Shown piece after piece: positions 43,034-52,486 of a DNA stretch of 64,000 nucleotides (position 1 is its first letter; the number at the start of each line of letters is the position of its first letter). Both the position numbers and the translations under genes were made by a program. Source of the stretch: Methanoculleus marisnigri JR1. Lineage in GTDB: Archaea; Halobacteriota; Methanomicrobia; Methanomicrobiales; Methanoculleaceae. The notes beneath the pieces are model-generated. The model saw nothing but the letters and a program-made list of their open reading frames with translations, had not been told where the DNA came from and did not search any database. The stretch spans positions 434,001-498,000 of the forward strand of contig NC_009051.1 in NCBI RefSeq assembly GCF_000015825.1, in the 5' to 3' direction.

Positions 43034-44656
43034 CTAGAGCTGCCGGAACATCTGCCCGAACTTCGGGATGAAATCTTTTTTGCGGGACATGACGCCCTCG
43101 AGCCGGACGGGCTGGTCCCGGAGATCCAGTTTGGTGATGCAGGCCTCGTCCCCGGCGGCAAAGAGGTCGCTTGCGTTACTAAAGACGTTCGTGAAGAGGG
43201 CGAAGAAGCAGTCGATCCCCATCGTCGTCCGCAGGCGATCCAGTTCGGCACGGATCTCGTCGGCGTGAGTCTCTGCGAACGCAAACGACGACGTCATCAC
43301 CTGCGAGACCATGATGCTCTTCCCGAAGAGGTTGTAGCGCTTCATGTCCCGGGTGAGGAGTTCTTCCTTCGGGAGTGCGTCGAGATCCATGCCCTTCCGG
43401 ATCAGTTCCGGCCCGTATTCGGCCGGATCGACCCCGGCGATACCCGCGAGGTAGTCGGCCGCCCGGATATCCGCGGGGGTGGTCGTCGAGAGTTTCATCA
43501 CCATCGTATCCGAGAGGATCCCCGAGAGAAGGAGCCCGGCGGTCGACGGCGTGGGCTCGATGCAGGCCTCGATGAACTTGCTCGCCACGATCGTCGAGGT
43601 CGACCCCACGGGATCGTTGAGGAACCGCACCGGTTTTAAGGTCGAGATCGCGCCGAGACGGTGGTGGTCGATGATCTCGAGGATATCCGCCTGCTCGATC
43701 CCGTCCACGGCCTGGGAGTACTCGTTGTGGTCGAGGAGGATCACCGACTTCTGAACCTCCTGCATCAGCGTCGTCCGGGATACGAGCCCGATATGCCGTC
43801 CCCCTTCCCCGACGACGCAGGCCGTCCTGAACTTGGAGTTCGAGACGACGCTCTTTGCATACTCGAGCGAGTCCTCCATCCGCACCGTGGGGACGTCGGT
43901 CTCCATGATCATGCTCGCGGGAAGGGAGAGGCTGATCATCTTGCCGACGCTGAACGCGTCGAGCGTCGTCGAGAGCACCGAGGCGCCCCTCGTCCGCGCG
44001 GCGTCGATCACCCGCTCGCCCACCGGCGCCCCTTCGGCGATGATGAGCGCGGCGACCCCCGCCGATATCAGCGCGAGCTGGGCGGGTTCGTTGTCCCCGA
44101 CGATCGCGATATCGTCGGGCGTCATCCGCGAGAGGGTGACGTGCAGGGCGTCGATGACGGTGTAGACCCGGCCTTCCCCGAGCGTCTCGCGCGCCGGGAC
44201 GACGATCCGGGCGTCCAGGATGCGGGCGAGGGTCTCGAGCGGCATCGGGATGAGGGAGAGTTGCTCCCGGGGATTCTTCCGGACGTATGCCCGGGCGAGG
44301 CCGTACTCGCTGACGAGGCCGACCAGGGTCTCGTGTCCGTCCGTGATCGGCATGTTCCGCATGTCGTAGGTGTCCATCAGGGCGGCGACGTCGACCGTCG
44401 GGACGTCCTGGCGGACGCTCCGGGTGTCGAGCGGTATGTCCGATACGGTGGGTTCGACGCTCGCTACGTAGGCCGGTGCCTCAACGCCGAACGTCTCGAG
44501 CGCAAACTTCGCCTCCGGGCTTACCTCCCCGCACCGGGCGGGAATATATTTTCCCGGTTCGGCGCGGTTGCGGAGCTCGGCGTAGCCGATGACGCTGCAG
44601 ATGCTGTCGGTGTCGGGTTGTTTGTGGCCGATGATGATGATTTTGTTCAGTCCCAT
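43034..44656 (-). CDS. ppaC: manganese-dependent inorganic pyrophosphatase with CBS and DRTGG domains
   Basis: 540 residues of family II (DHH) pyrophosphatase: IIIGHKQPDTDSICS, VILLDHNEYSQA, EIIDHHRLG and ILSDTMVM. Between the DHH motif halves lie a CBS pair (~residues 70-125 and ~240-300) and a DRTGG domain (~130-240), which bind adenine nucleotides or diadenosine polyphosphates and tune activity. Hydrolyses PPi in the cytoplasm. GAGGAG precedes ATG 44656; a much longer upstream extension is rejected. Confidence 0.94.
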   Translation of the reverse strand: MGLNKIIIIGHKQPDTDSICSVIGYAELRNRAEPGKYIPARCGEVSPEAKFALETFGVEAPAYVASVEPTVSDIPLDTRSVRQDVPTVDVAALMDTYDMRNMPITDGHETLVGLVSEYGLARAYVRKNPREQLSLIPMPLETLARILDARIVVPARETLGEGRVYTVIDALHVTLSRMTPDDIAIVGDNEPAQLALISAGVAALIIAEGAPVGERVIDAARTRGASVLSTTLDAFSVGKMISLSLPASMIMETDVPTVRMEDSLEYAKSVVSNSKFRTACVVGEGGRHIGLVSRTTLMQEVQKSVILLDHNEYSQAVDGIEQADILEIIDHHRLGAISTLKPVRFLNDPVGSTSTIVASKFIEACIEPTPSTAGLLLSGILSDTMVMKLSTTTPADIRAADYLAGIAGVDPAEYGPELIRKGMDLDALPKEELLTRDMKRYNLFGKSIMVSQVMTSSFAFAETHADEIRAELDRLRTTMGIDCFFALFTNVFSNASDLFAAGDEACITKLDLRDQPVRLEGVMSRKKDFIPKFGQMFRQL

Positions 44657-44785
44657 GCTCTCCTCGGAACCCCGGCGGGGCGACGGTTGTCTCCAGAGGT
44701 ATCGCCCTCTGCCGTCAAAGGCTTTATCCCGGCCTCCGGGTGATGCGGGGTAACGTTGAAGTAGAGGCTCTCTCCATTCTCCCGT

Positions 44786-45925
44786 GTGGGAACCGATCGC
44801 CCCGGGCCTGTTCCGGTCCTGCTCATCCTGGCATGCCTTCTCGTCTCCCCGGCCGCGGGAGCGCAGGGCAACGTGACGGTGACGTCCGTTGCGGTCGAGC
44901 CGGAAGTCCTGATGCCGGGCGACTCGGGTTTCGTCACGGTCACCGTGCAGAACACCGGCCCGTCCACCCTCCTGCTCGGCAGGGCCCGCCTCTACGAGGA
45001 CGGCGTCGTCCCGGCGGGTGAGCCCTATCCCTCGGTCGGGGATCTCGGGGCGGGCCTCAACCGGACGTTCACCTTCGCCGTCCGTGCGGACGCTCCCGAC
45101 GGAACCTACTACCCCCGTTTCTCCCTCGATCTCCGGGAGAACGGAACTCTCAGCCACCCGGTTCCTGTCCGGGTGGACGGTACTCCACTTGAGGCGTCGG
45201 TGGCCGATAGGCCGGACGCCTTCGCTGCCGGGAGGGAGGCCGCCATCGCCGTTCAGGTCGGCAACCCACGGCCGAACGCCGCCTCCGGCGTCCGGGTGAT
45301 CCCCGAGGGTGCGAACTTCTCCGTCACGCCGGGCAGCGCATTCATCGGGACCCTGGAACCCGACGCGTCCGGAACCGTCGCCTTCAACCTGACCCCGGCG
45401 GCGGAGACAAACGTCACGTTCCGGGTGGTCTGGCGCAACGGGATCAACACTCACGCCGCCGATCTCGTGCTGCCGGTCACGTTCGGCGAGGACAAACGGC
45501 AGGCGGACCCCGTCATCACCAACGTCGAAGTCGCCGTGGAGGGAGGGATCTACCGGGCGACGGGCGACGTCATGAACGCGGGGCTCGAGCCGGCCCGATC
45601 GGTCATCATCTCCCCGGGTGCGCCCGCGACGCCCGTCGACCCGTTCCGGGTCTACGTCGTCGGAACGCTTGATTCCGACGACATCTCGACGTTCGAGGTT
45701 ACGTTCCGCGCCGGTGCCGGCGTGGAGGAGATCCCGCTCGTCATCGACTACCGGGACGGCGACGGTAACCCCTACTCCGTCGAGCGGCCGATCTCGCTCG
45801 AGAACCGCACTGCAGAGGAGGGCGCCGATGCCGGGCTGCCCGCTCCGGCCGTTGCCGCCGTGGCGCTGGTCGCCGTCGCCGCCGGCCTCGCGGCCCTCTG
45901 GTACGTCCGGAGGCGGCGGCGGTGA
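44786..45925 (+). CDS. secreted CARDB/S-layer-like protein, first gene of a MacB-type ABC operon
   Basis: 379 residues. GTG start, signal peptide (VPVLLILACLLVSPAAGAQ), three Ig-like repeats (SGFVTVTVQNTGPSTLLLG, EAAIAVQVGNPRPNAASG, IYRATGDVMNAGLEPARSV), a C-terminal TM helix and RRRRR-like stop-transfer tail. It has the same architecture as the protein at 37632-38918. Its stop overlaps the ATPase start (GTGA), tying it to the ABC transporter as a possible extracellular partner. Confidence 0.83.
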   Translation: MGTDRPGPVPVLLILACLLVSPAAGAQGNVTVTSVAVEPEVLMPGDSGFVTVTVQNTGPSTLLLGRARLYEDGVVPAGEPYPSVGDLGAGLNRTFTFAVRADAPDGTYYPRFSLDLRENGTLSHPVPVRVDGTPLEASVADRPDAFAAGREAAIAVQVGNPRPNAASGVRVIPEGANFSVTPGSAFIGTLEPDASGTVAFNLTPAAETNVTFRVVWRNGINTHAADLVLPVTFGEDKRQADPVITNVEVAVEGGIYRATGDVMNAGLEPARSVIISPGAPATPVDPFRVYVVGTLDSDDISTFEVTFRAGAGVEEIPLVIDYRDGDGNPYSVERPISLENRTAEEGADAGLPAPAVAAVALVAVAAGLAALWYVRRRRR

Positions 45926-46596
45926 GCGGCGAGCCTATCCTCCGGTTCGAGGAGGTCAGCAAGATCTACCCCCTCCCGGCAGGCGACGTCGTGGCGCTCG
46001 ATCGCGTCTCCCTCACCGTCGATCCGGGCGAGTTCATCGCCGTTATGGGGCCCTCGGGCTCCGGGAAGTCGACGCTCCTGAACCTGATGGGCTGTCTCGA
46101 CGTCCCGACCCGCGGGAAGATCTACCTATCCGGGCATGAGATCTCCAGGATGAGCGACGACGACCTCACCCGGCTCCGGCGCGACCGCATCGGGTTCGTC
46201 TTCCAGCAGTTCAATCTCATCCCGCTGCTCTCGGCGGTCGAGAACGTCGAGTTTCCCATCATCCTCACCACCGACCGGGAGGAGAGCCGGCGCCGGGCGA
46301 TCGAGGTCATGCGGGCGATGCACCTCAACGACGCCCTCTTGACCCACAGGCCGGCCGAGCTCTCGGGCGGCGAGCAGCAACGGGTCGCCATCGCCCGCGC
46401 GCTCGTGAACGACCCCGACCTCCTTCTCTGCGACGAGCCGACCGGGAACCTGGACACGAAGACCGGGACGGCGATCATGGAGATTCTTGCGGAGGAGAAC
46501 CGGGAGGGCAAGACGGTCATCATGGTCACTCACGACCCCAACGTCGCCGCATACGCCCGCCGCACGATCCGGATCGTGGACGGGAGGCTGGCATAG
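45922..46596 (+). CDS. ABC transporter ATP-binding protein, MacB/LolD type
   Basis: 224 residues. Walker A GPSGSGKSTLLN, Q-loop FVFQQFNLIPLL, signature LSGGEQQRVAIARAL, Walker B LLLCDEPTGNLDT, switch His in VTHDPNV. It powers the two downstream FtsX/MacB-type permeases. GTG start overlaps the preceding gene by 4 bases; the permease start overlaps its stop by 1 base. Confidence 0.95.
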   Translation: MSGEPILRFEEVSKIYPLPAGDVVALDRVSLTVDPGEFIAVMGPSGSGKSTLLNLMGCLDVPTRGKIYLSGHEISRMSDDDLTRLRRDRIGFVFQQFNLIPLLSAVENVEFPIILTTDREESRRRAIEVMRAMHLNDALLTHRPAELSGGEQQRVAIARALVNDPDLLLCDEPTGNLDTKTGTAIMEILAEENREGKTVIMVTHDPNVAAYARRTIRIVDGRLA

Positions 46597-47795
46597 TGTT
46601 CTTCTCGTTCGCGGCGAGGAACCTGCGGAGGCACTGGATACGCTCGGCGCTCTCGATCATCGGGATCGTCATCGGCGTCGTCGCCATCGCCTCCCTCGGC
46701 GTCATGGGCAACAGCATCAATCTCCTCGTCGCGAACGTCATCACCGACGTCGGCGATACCATCGTGATCACGCCGCACACCGCGATCGGCGGGACCTTTG
46801 CCGGAGACCCACGGACGGCAGTGGACGCCGCCATCCCCGTCCGCGAGGTCGAGGAGATCCGGCGGGCGGCAAACCCGCACCGGACGGTCCCGGTGCTCCA
46901 GGGAGCCGACGAGGTGGAGTTCGGCCGCGGCGAGAGCGGGTATACCCAGATCATCGGGCTTGCATCGGACGATATTCCCATCCTGCTTGAGATCGCGGAC
47001 GGGCAGTACCCCCGGCAGAACCAGCCGGGCGCGCTCGTCGGGACATACCTCGCCGCGGAGTACGACGTAGCCCCGGGCTTCAGGCTCACGATCGGGAACG
47101 AGAGCATCCGGGTTGCCGGCGTGCTTGCGGAGCGCGGGTTTGCCGCCGACATCAACCCGGACTACGCGATCGTCGTCCCCGACGGCTGGTACGAGAGCCA
47201 CTTCGGGGCCAGGGATACCTACCCGATGGTCATCGTCCGGGTCGGGAACGCGGAAGAGATCGACGCCGTGAAAGAGGCGATCGATAGCCGGATCAACCGG
47301 CGCGAGGAGATCGTGGACGTATTCGACTCGCGCGACATGCTCCGGCAGTACGAGGAGATCTACCAGCAGATCACGGTGTTTCTTCTCGGGATCGGGGGGA
47401 TATCACTCATTGTCGCCGCCGTCAACATCTTAAACGTCATGTACATCTCGGTGACCGAGCGCATCCGCGAGATCGGCGTCATGAGGAGCATCGGGGCGTT
47501 GCGGCGGGAGGTTCTGCGGATGTTCCTCTACGAAGCGGTGCTCCTCGGGCTCATCGGAAGCATCATCGGCGGTGTTCTGAGCACCGCCTTCGGCTACCTG
47601 ATCAGCCTCGCCGCGGTCGAGGTTTTCACGGCCGGGACGACATTCGGCGAAAACATCACGATCTTCGACCTGAGCGCGGTCGGATATATCGTCTTCGGGA
47701 TGGCGTTCGGTATAGGGACGAGCATCGCCGCCGGGTTTTACCCGGCCTGGAATGCTTCGCAGCTCGCTCCGGTCGATGCGATGCGGCAGAAATGA
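46596..47795 (+). CDS. MacB-type ABC permease 1
   Basis: 399 residues. N-terminal TM helix (WIRSALSIIGIVIGVVAIAS), extracytoplasmic MacB_PCD domain (~45-240), then three C-terminal FtsX-type TM helices including the VTERIREIGVMRSIGALRRE coupling motif. MacB-type systems work as mechanotransmitters and export or extract lipoproteins, peptides or drugs. Probably pairs with the next paralogue as a heterodimer. Confidence 0.92.
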   Translation: MFFSFAARNLRRHWIRSALSIIGIVIGVVAIASLGVMGNSINLLVANVITDVGDTIVITPHTAIGGTFAGDPRTAVDAAIPVREVEEIRRAANPHRTVPVLQGADEVEFGRGESGYTQIIGLASDDIPILLEIADGQYPRQNQPGALVGTYLAAEYDVAPGFRLTIGNESIRVAGVLAERGFAADINPDYAIVVPDGWYESHFGARDTYPMVIVRVGNAEEIDAVKEAIDSRINRREEIVDVFDSRDMLRQYEEIYQQITVFLLGIGGISLIVAAVNILNVMYISVTERIREIGVMRSIGALRREVLRMFLYEAVLLGLIGSIIGGVLSTAFGYLISLAAVEVFTAGTTFGENITIFDLSAVGYIVFGMAFGIGTSIAAGFYPAWNASQLAPVDAMRQK

Positions 47796-47810
47796 GAGGT
47801 GTGACGGGGC

Positions 47811-49004
47811 ATGATCTTCTTCGATCTCGCGGTCAGGAACCTCAAACGGCACAAGGTCCGCTCGGTCCTCGCAACGGTCGGCATCATCATCGGCGTGATA
47901 GCCATCGCCTCCCTCGGCGTCATGGGAAGCAGCCTCTCGGTGCTCTTCAGCGGGATGGTCTCCGACGTGAGCGACACCTTGCTCGTCACCCCGCACCTCG
48001 CGGCATCGAGCGGCGACCCGTTCGACCCCAGAAACACCCTTGCCGCACGCATCTCCGATAAAAACCTGGGGCTGATAGAGAAGGCCGCGGGAGAGCACCG
48101 CGTCATCCCCATGATTCTCGCATCGGACCGGCTGCATGTGCGGGATGCGAGCGGCTACGTGACGATATATGCCATGCCGGCGGCCGACATCCCGTTCCTG
48201 CTGGAAGAAGAAGCCGGGATCTACCCGCAGGGGAGGTCGTCCGGGGTGATGGTGGGCTCGCTCCTTGCCGATGAATTCGACCTCCATCCCGGGAGCCGCA
48301 TCGAGGTCGGGGGCGAACGCGTCCGTGTCGTGGGAATCGCGGCGGAGCGGGGGATGGGCATCGACATCAACCCCGACTATGCCGTCATCGTCACGGAGGA
48401 CTGGTATACGGAGCGGCACGGGGAGCAGGACTACAGCCGTGTCGTCGTCAAGGTCGGCGATCTCTCGGAGATCGAAGGGGTGAAGGCCGCCATCGACCAG
48501 CAGATCAACCGCAGGAAGGAGGTCGTGGACGTTCTCGACTCGCGCGAGATCCTGGAGATCTTCTACGAGACCACCGACGCCATCAACATCTTCCTCCTCG
48601 GCATCGGTGCGGTTTCGCTCCTCGTCGCGAGCGTGAGCATCTTAAACGTCATGATCATCTCGGTCACGGAGCGGACGGGGGAGATCGGGCTGATGCGGAG
48701 CATCGGGGCGCGAAAACGGGAGGTTCTGCGGATGTTCCTCTACGAGAGCCTTGTCCTCGGGATCGCAGGGAGCATCGCCGGCGGCATCGTGAGCATAGCG
48801 GTCGCCTACTACGTCACCACCACGGTAGCGGAGTACCTCACCGACTTCGCCATGTCGGCAGGAGCGGGCATCCCTGTTACCGTGGTGATCGGCTACGTCG
48901 CCTTTGCGATGGCGTTCGGGACGGCAACCAGCATCGTCGCCGGGTTCTACCCGGCATGGAAAGCGGCGCAGTTAAACCCAATCGAGGCGCTCCGCTACGA
49001 GTGA
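47811..49004 (+). CDS. MacB-type ABC permease 2
   Basis: 397 residues, clear paralogue of the preceding permease with the same layout: TM1 RSVLATVGIIIGVIAIAS, periplasmic-like domain, VTERTGEIGLMRSIGARKRE and three TMs. AGAGGTG precedes ATG 47811. Two permeases for one ATPase imply a heterodimeric transporter; the tandem copies arose by duplication. Confidence 0.92.
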   Translation: MIFFDLAVRNLKRHKVRSVLATVGIIIGVIAIASLGVMGSSLSVLFSGMVSDVSDTLLVTPHLAASSGDPFDPRNTLAARISDKNLGLIEKAAGEHRVIPMILASDRLHVRDASGYVTIYAMPAADIPFLLEEEAGIYPQGRSSGVMVGSLLADEFDLHPGSRIEVGGERVRVVGIAAERGMGIDINPDYAVIVTEDWYTERHGEQDYSRVVVKVGDLSEIEGVKAAIDQQINRRKEVVDVLDSREILEIFYETTDAINIFLLGIGAVSLLVASVSILNVMIISVTERTGEIGLMRSIGARKREVLRMFLYESLVLGIAGSIAGGIVSIAVAYYVTTTVAEYLTDFAMSAGAGIPVTVVIGYVAFAMAFGTATSIVAGFYPAWKAAQLNPIEALRYE

Positions 49005-49075
49005 CGGGGTCACCGGGGGTGGGAGGCCGGCCACCAGTGCAGGATTTTTATACCTGAGATGATATGGGGGACCCG

Positions 49076-49339
49076 GTGAAGACGATGTTGTTTGTCCTGT
49101 GGTATCAGTTCGAACCGGAGCACGCGCACCAGGTTCTGGAACTCTGGAAGCACTTTAAGTTCCCCTCGGACGTGAACGTCCTCCAGCGCTACCTCCTCAT
49201 CGGGAGGCACATGTCGGTTGCCGTCTTCGAGGCGCCGGACGAGCGCTCCATCTTAAAGATCACCGCGCCGTTCAGTTCGTACGGCGTTGCCCACGTCGTG
49301 CCGGCAATGACGCTCGAAGAAGCGATCAAGACGGTCTGA
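49076..49339 (+). CDS. DUF3303-like small protein
   Basis: About 87 residues. MLFVLWYQFEPEHAHQVLEL, RYLLIGRHMSVAVFEAPDE and FSSYGVAHVVPAMTLEEAI match DUF3303-type ferredoxin-like-fold proteins. Starts possible at ATG 49064, GTG 49076 or ATG 49085; TTTTTATACC (49045-49054) places transcription near 49075 and favours GTG 49076. Function unknown. Confidence 0.78.
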   Translation: MKTMLFVLWYQFEPEHAHQVLELWKHFKFPSDVNVLQRYLLIGRHMSVAVFEAPDERSILKITAPFSSYGVAHVVPAMTLEEAIKTV

Positions 49340-49587
49340 TCCCGGGCCCTGCCCGGCACCGGAACCCCTCTCTTTTCCCGCCCTGTTCGAGTTCGCCTCC
49401 TTCCTAACCCTGCCGCGAGGCCGGGCGTGGTGAACCCCCTCGCGGCGGTGAGACCATGCGTAATTTCATAGTCCTGGAGACCGGAAACTCTATGAGCACT
49501 TATAGGATGATAGACTTCCCTGTCAGGAAGTGCTCCGGCCCCTATCCGGTCCCCAATACGATAACAATACCCGGCTGTGTGAAACGA

Positions 49588-50766
49588 ATGTTGCAAATGA
49601 TTACGTGGCTCGACAAAAACTTCAGCTCGCTCCAGCCGACGCGGGCGATCATCATGAGAGCGCTGCGCCACCTGCGCCCTGCGGATCGAAAAAAACTCTT
49701 CTCGGAGGACATCCCCGAGATGCGGACCGCCGAAGGGCGGTGGTTCGAGGCGATCGTCTACGAGATGATCCTCGATCTCTCTCTGCAGACCGATCTGGTC
49801 CTCTCCGTCGTGGCCAGGGGTGCCGACGGGCCCGCCAAAGTCCGGCGCGCGCAACTCGGTCAGAACGGGCTCTTCTACTCGAACATCGGAGACGTCAAGG
49901 TCCGGGGGAACGGCCAGGACCTCGCCGAAGTCGATCTCGTGCTCGTCGACCATACCGGGGCGCTGACGTTTGGGGAGATCATCACGTCTCCTGCCGACTT
50001 AAAAGAGTTCGAGGCGGAGATCCGCTACAAGAAGCAACTCTTCGGCTATCTCTACGGGCAGCCGACCGTGCCGTTTCTCCTCATCTCCTCGGTCGATATC
50101 TCCCGGACGGCCGTCGTCCGCCGCCTCCTCAAGGAACCGGACAACATCCTCCTCACCACGCCCACCTGCGAGGATTTGAAGGCCCTTATCCGGCAGCGGG
50201 ACCTGAAGCGGAGCCCTACCCGCCGGGTCAAGCACGAAAAACTGGTATCCATCAAGGACATCCCGCCCCGCCGTCCGTTCGACTACAAGAAACTGCACGA
50301 CGAGCGGCTGCAGAGCATCATCTCCACCGTCACCTCGAAGAAAGGCGTCGGGGAACTCGGCACCCCGGACGAAATCCCGCCGATCGTGAAGAAAGTCCTC
50401 TTCGGGGGGCTCTACCCCTCCGCCGTCCGGATGCTCGATGCCCGATACCCCATTCGCATCAAAGGGAAGACCTACGACCCGGATACGATCCAGAAACAGT
50501 TCTCGAAGGTCATTCTCGCCGTGAACATCCCGGATTACCGGCCGATCATCTATCTCCGGACCCGGAACAAGAAGGAGTACCTCAAGATGGTGCCGAACAA
50601 GACGGGCGGGTTCAAGTTCGAGAGCCGGCGGACGCCCCATATGGCAGGCTTCTTCCTCTGGCTCGAATCCGTTCAGCCGTCGCTCGGGGCCGAACTGACG
50701 CGGGAACTCCTCGACGCGTTCCCCGCGGTCCACGTCCTGGAATCGGTCGCGGAAAGGAAACCGTAA
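49588..50766 (+). CDS. uncharacterised protein with PD-(D/E)XK-like nuclease fold signature
   Basis: 392 residues from ATG 49588; ATG 49456 would add 44 less conserved-looking residues from an AT-richer stretch, and a TATA-like GATAACAAT lies ~26 bases before 49588. Residues ~85-170 contain DLAEVDLVLVDHTGALTFGE followed by IITS, then YKKQLFGYLYG. This resembles the core D...(D/E)xK plus following helix of restriction-like nucleases, but the motif reads E-I-I, so the catalytic Lys is missing or displaced. The C-terminal ~200 residues are not recognised. Confidence 0.72.
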   Translation: MLQMITWLDKNFSSLQPTRAIIMRALRHLRPADRKKLFSEDIPEMRTAEGRWFEAIVYEMILDLSLQTDLVLSVVARGADGPAKVRRAQLGQNGLFYSNIGDVKVRGNGQDLAEVDLVLVDHTGALTFGEIITSPADLKEFEAEIRYKKQLFGYLYGQPTVPFLLISSVDISRTAVVRRLLKEPDNILLTTPTCEDLKALIRQRDLKRSPTRRVKHEKLVSIKDIPPRRPFDYKKLHDERLQSIISTVTSKKGVGELGTPDEIPPIVKKVLFGGLYPSAVRMLDARYPIRIKGKTYDPDTIQKQFSKVILAVNIPDYRPIIYLRTRNKKEYLKMVPNKTGGFKFESRRTPHMAGFFLWLESVQPSLGAELTRELLDAFPAVHVLESVAERKP

Positions 50767-50824
50767 GGTACGTATGCGCGCCGGTCGTATGTGGGCGCAT
50801 GGACTCGGACGGCGGTGATCCTGA

Positions 50825-51484
50825 ATGGACCTGATAACGGAGATCGCCGGGTTTGTGGGGTTGACCCTGGTCGCGGTCGCGTCGATTACCGCGGTGATGA
50901 ATCCGGCCTCCACGACCGCGGTCTTTACGGCGCTCACCGAGGGGATGACCCCGGACGAGCGCCGTCAGGTCATCCTTACGACGGTTAGAATATCTTTCAT
51001 CGTGCTCGCCTTCTTTGCGCTGACCGGGCAACTGGTCTTCTCGATCTTCAACATAACCGTCCCGGCGTTCCAGATAGCGGGAGGCATCCTGCTCGTCACC
51101 GTGGCTACCGGGATGCTCGGTTCACGCGGCGAGTCCTATCAGGCCGGTGACCTGGAGAATATCGCCATCGTTCCGCTGGCCTTTCCGCTCTCCTGCGGGC
51201 CGGGGACGATCACGGCGGTGATTCTGCTCACGTCCGCCGGTGCATCGAGCCTGATCGCCGTCTTCCTCGGGATCGCCGTGGCTCTCGTCATCTCGTACGT
51301 CGGAATGCTTTACGGTCCCCGCATATTCGCCTTTATCGGGGAAGGAGGCCTCAGGGTCGTCCCGAAACTGATGGCGGTCATCGTTCTTGCGATAGCCATC
51401 CAGTTCATCATCAGCGGGATCGCGGAGGCGATGCCCCAGCTGCTCTCGAACGTCGACTTCGGCGGGGATGCGGGTACGGAATGA
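50825..51484 (+). CDS. MarC family integral membrane protein
   Basis: 219 residues, six TM helices. TAVMNPASTTAVFTALTEGM and AIVPLAFPLSCGPGTITAVI are the paired MarC half-repeats (NPxxxxP-like; PLAxPxxxGPG). The family was once linked to antibiotic resistance but its substrate is unknown. The ATG of the PAP2 gene overlaps its stop (ATGA). Confidence 0.9.
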   Translation: MDLITEIAGFVGLTLVAVASITAVMNPASTTAVFTALTEGMTPDERRQVILTTVRISFIVLAFFALTGQLVFSIFNITVPAFQIAGGILLVTVATGMLGSRGESYQAGDLENIAIVPLAFPLSCGPGTITAVILLTSAGASSLIAVFLGIAVALVISYVGMLYGPRIFAFIGEGGLRVVPKLMAVIVLAIAIQFIISGIAEAMPQLLSNVDFGGDAGTE

Positions 51485-52446
51485 CGGATGTTCAGATCGC
51501 TCTCATCCAGGCACTCCAGACCCACGCGACGTGGCTCGAAGCGCCGATGCTCTTCTTCTCGGCCCTCGGGGAACCGGAGTTCTACCTGCTCGTCATCCTG
51601 ATCCTCTACTGGTGCTGGGACACGCGTCTCGGCCTCCGTCTGGCCCTCCTGATGGGAATTACCGGCGGGCTCAACGAGGCCCTCAAAGTCGCGTTCCACC
51701 TCCCCCGCCCCTACTGGGTCAGTCCGGAGGTCAGGGCGTTTGGAAGTCACCCGTCGTTCGGGCTGCCGTCGGCGCACGCTCAGGGGTCGGCGTCGTTCTG
51801 GGGGCTGCTCGCCGCCGACGCCCGGCGCAGGTGGGTCTGGGCGTTCGCGGCAGGAACGGTCTTTCTCATCGGCGGATCGAGGGTGTTTCTCGGTGTTCAT
51901 TTCCCGATCGATGTCCTCGTGGGCTGGACGATCGGCGCAGCCGTCCTCCTCGCGTTCCTCGCTCTCGAGGGACCGGTGGGCCGCCGGGTCGCCGCCCTCC
52001 CGCTCTCAGGGAAGGTGCTTGCCGCATTCGCCGGCTCCCTCGCCCTGGCCATAGCCTCGTTTGCCGCTCTCGCGGCCCTCGGGGACTGGGAGGTTCCCGC
52101 CTCCTGGGCGGCGGGGGCGCTCGAGCGGTCCGGGGAGCCGATCAACCCGCTCCTTCTCCTGGACGCGGTCACGGCGTCGGGGCTCTTCTTCGGGTTTGCG
52201 GCAGGTGCGGCGGCAGACCGCCATCCGGGGAGCATGTGCGCGAGAGGGAAGGGATCGGTCCGCCTGTTCCGCTACGCCTTCGGGATCCTGATAATCGGGG
52301 CGATCTGGTACGGGCTCGGGCTCTTCGTCCCGCAGGACGCCGTTCCCGCTGCCTACCTCTTCCAGTACCTCCGGGCCGCCGTTGCCGGGGCCTGGGTCTC
52401 GTTCGGTGCCCCGGCGTTCTTCGCCCGGTACGGCCCGGGCACGTAA
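51481..52446 (+). CDS. PAP2 superfamily membrane phosphatase
   Basis: 321 residues, about eight TM segments. The three PAP2 motifs are KVAFHLPRP (KxxxxxxRP), LPSAHAQG (PSxH) and SRVFLGVHFPID (SRxxxxxHxxxD). It dephosphorylates lipid or isoprenoid phosphates/pyrophosphates at the membrane. A C-terminal four-TM extension (~180-321) follows the catalytic core. Coupled to marC. Confidence 0.92.
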   Translation: MTDVQIALIQALQTHATWLEAPMLFFSALGEPEFYLLVILILYWCWDTRLGLRLALLMGITGGLNEALKVAFHLPRPYWVSPEVRAFGSHPSFGLPSAHAQGSASFWGLLAADARRRWVWAFAAGTVFLIGGSRVFLGVHFPIDVLVGWTIGAAVLLAFLALEGPVGRRVAALPLSGKVLAAFAGSLALAIASFAALAALGDWEVPASWAAGALERSGEPINPLLLLDAVTASGLFFGFAAGAAADRHPGSMCARGKGSVRLFRYAFGILIIGAIWYGLGLFVPQDAVPAAYLFQYLRAAVAGAWVSFGAPAFFARYGPGT

Positions 52447-52451
52447 CGCCG

Positions 52452-52461
52452 GGTATATATC
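52452..52461 (+). promoter_or_regulatory. TATA box of the archaellin-like gene
   Basis: GGTATATATC sits right after the PAP2 stop and ~28 bases before the ATG at 52483, the spacing of a leaderless archaeal promoter. It marks where translation of the archaellin-like gene should begin. Confidence 0.6.
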
Positions 52462-52486
52462 CCCTCCGGACGAGAATTCCGTATGG

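Noticed and set aside
44657-45454. N-terminal extension of the pyrophosphatase to 806 residues.
   Set aside because: It lies antisense to the signal-peptide-bearing surface protein gene, and MGLNKIIIIGHKQPDTDS with GAGGAG upstream is the family start.
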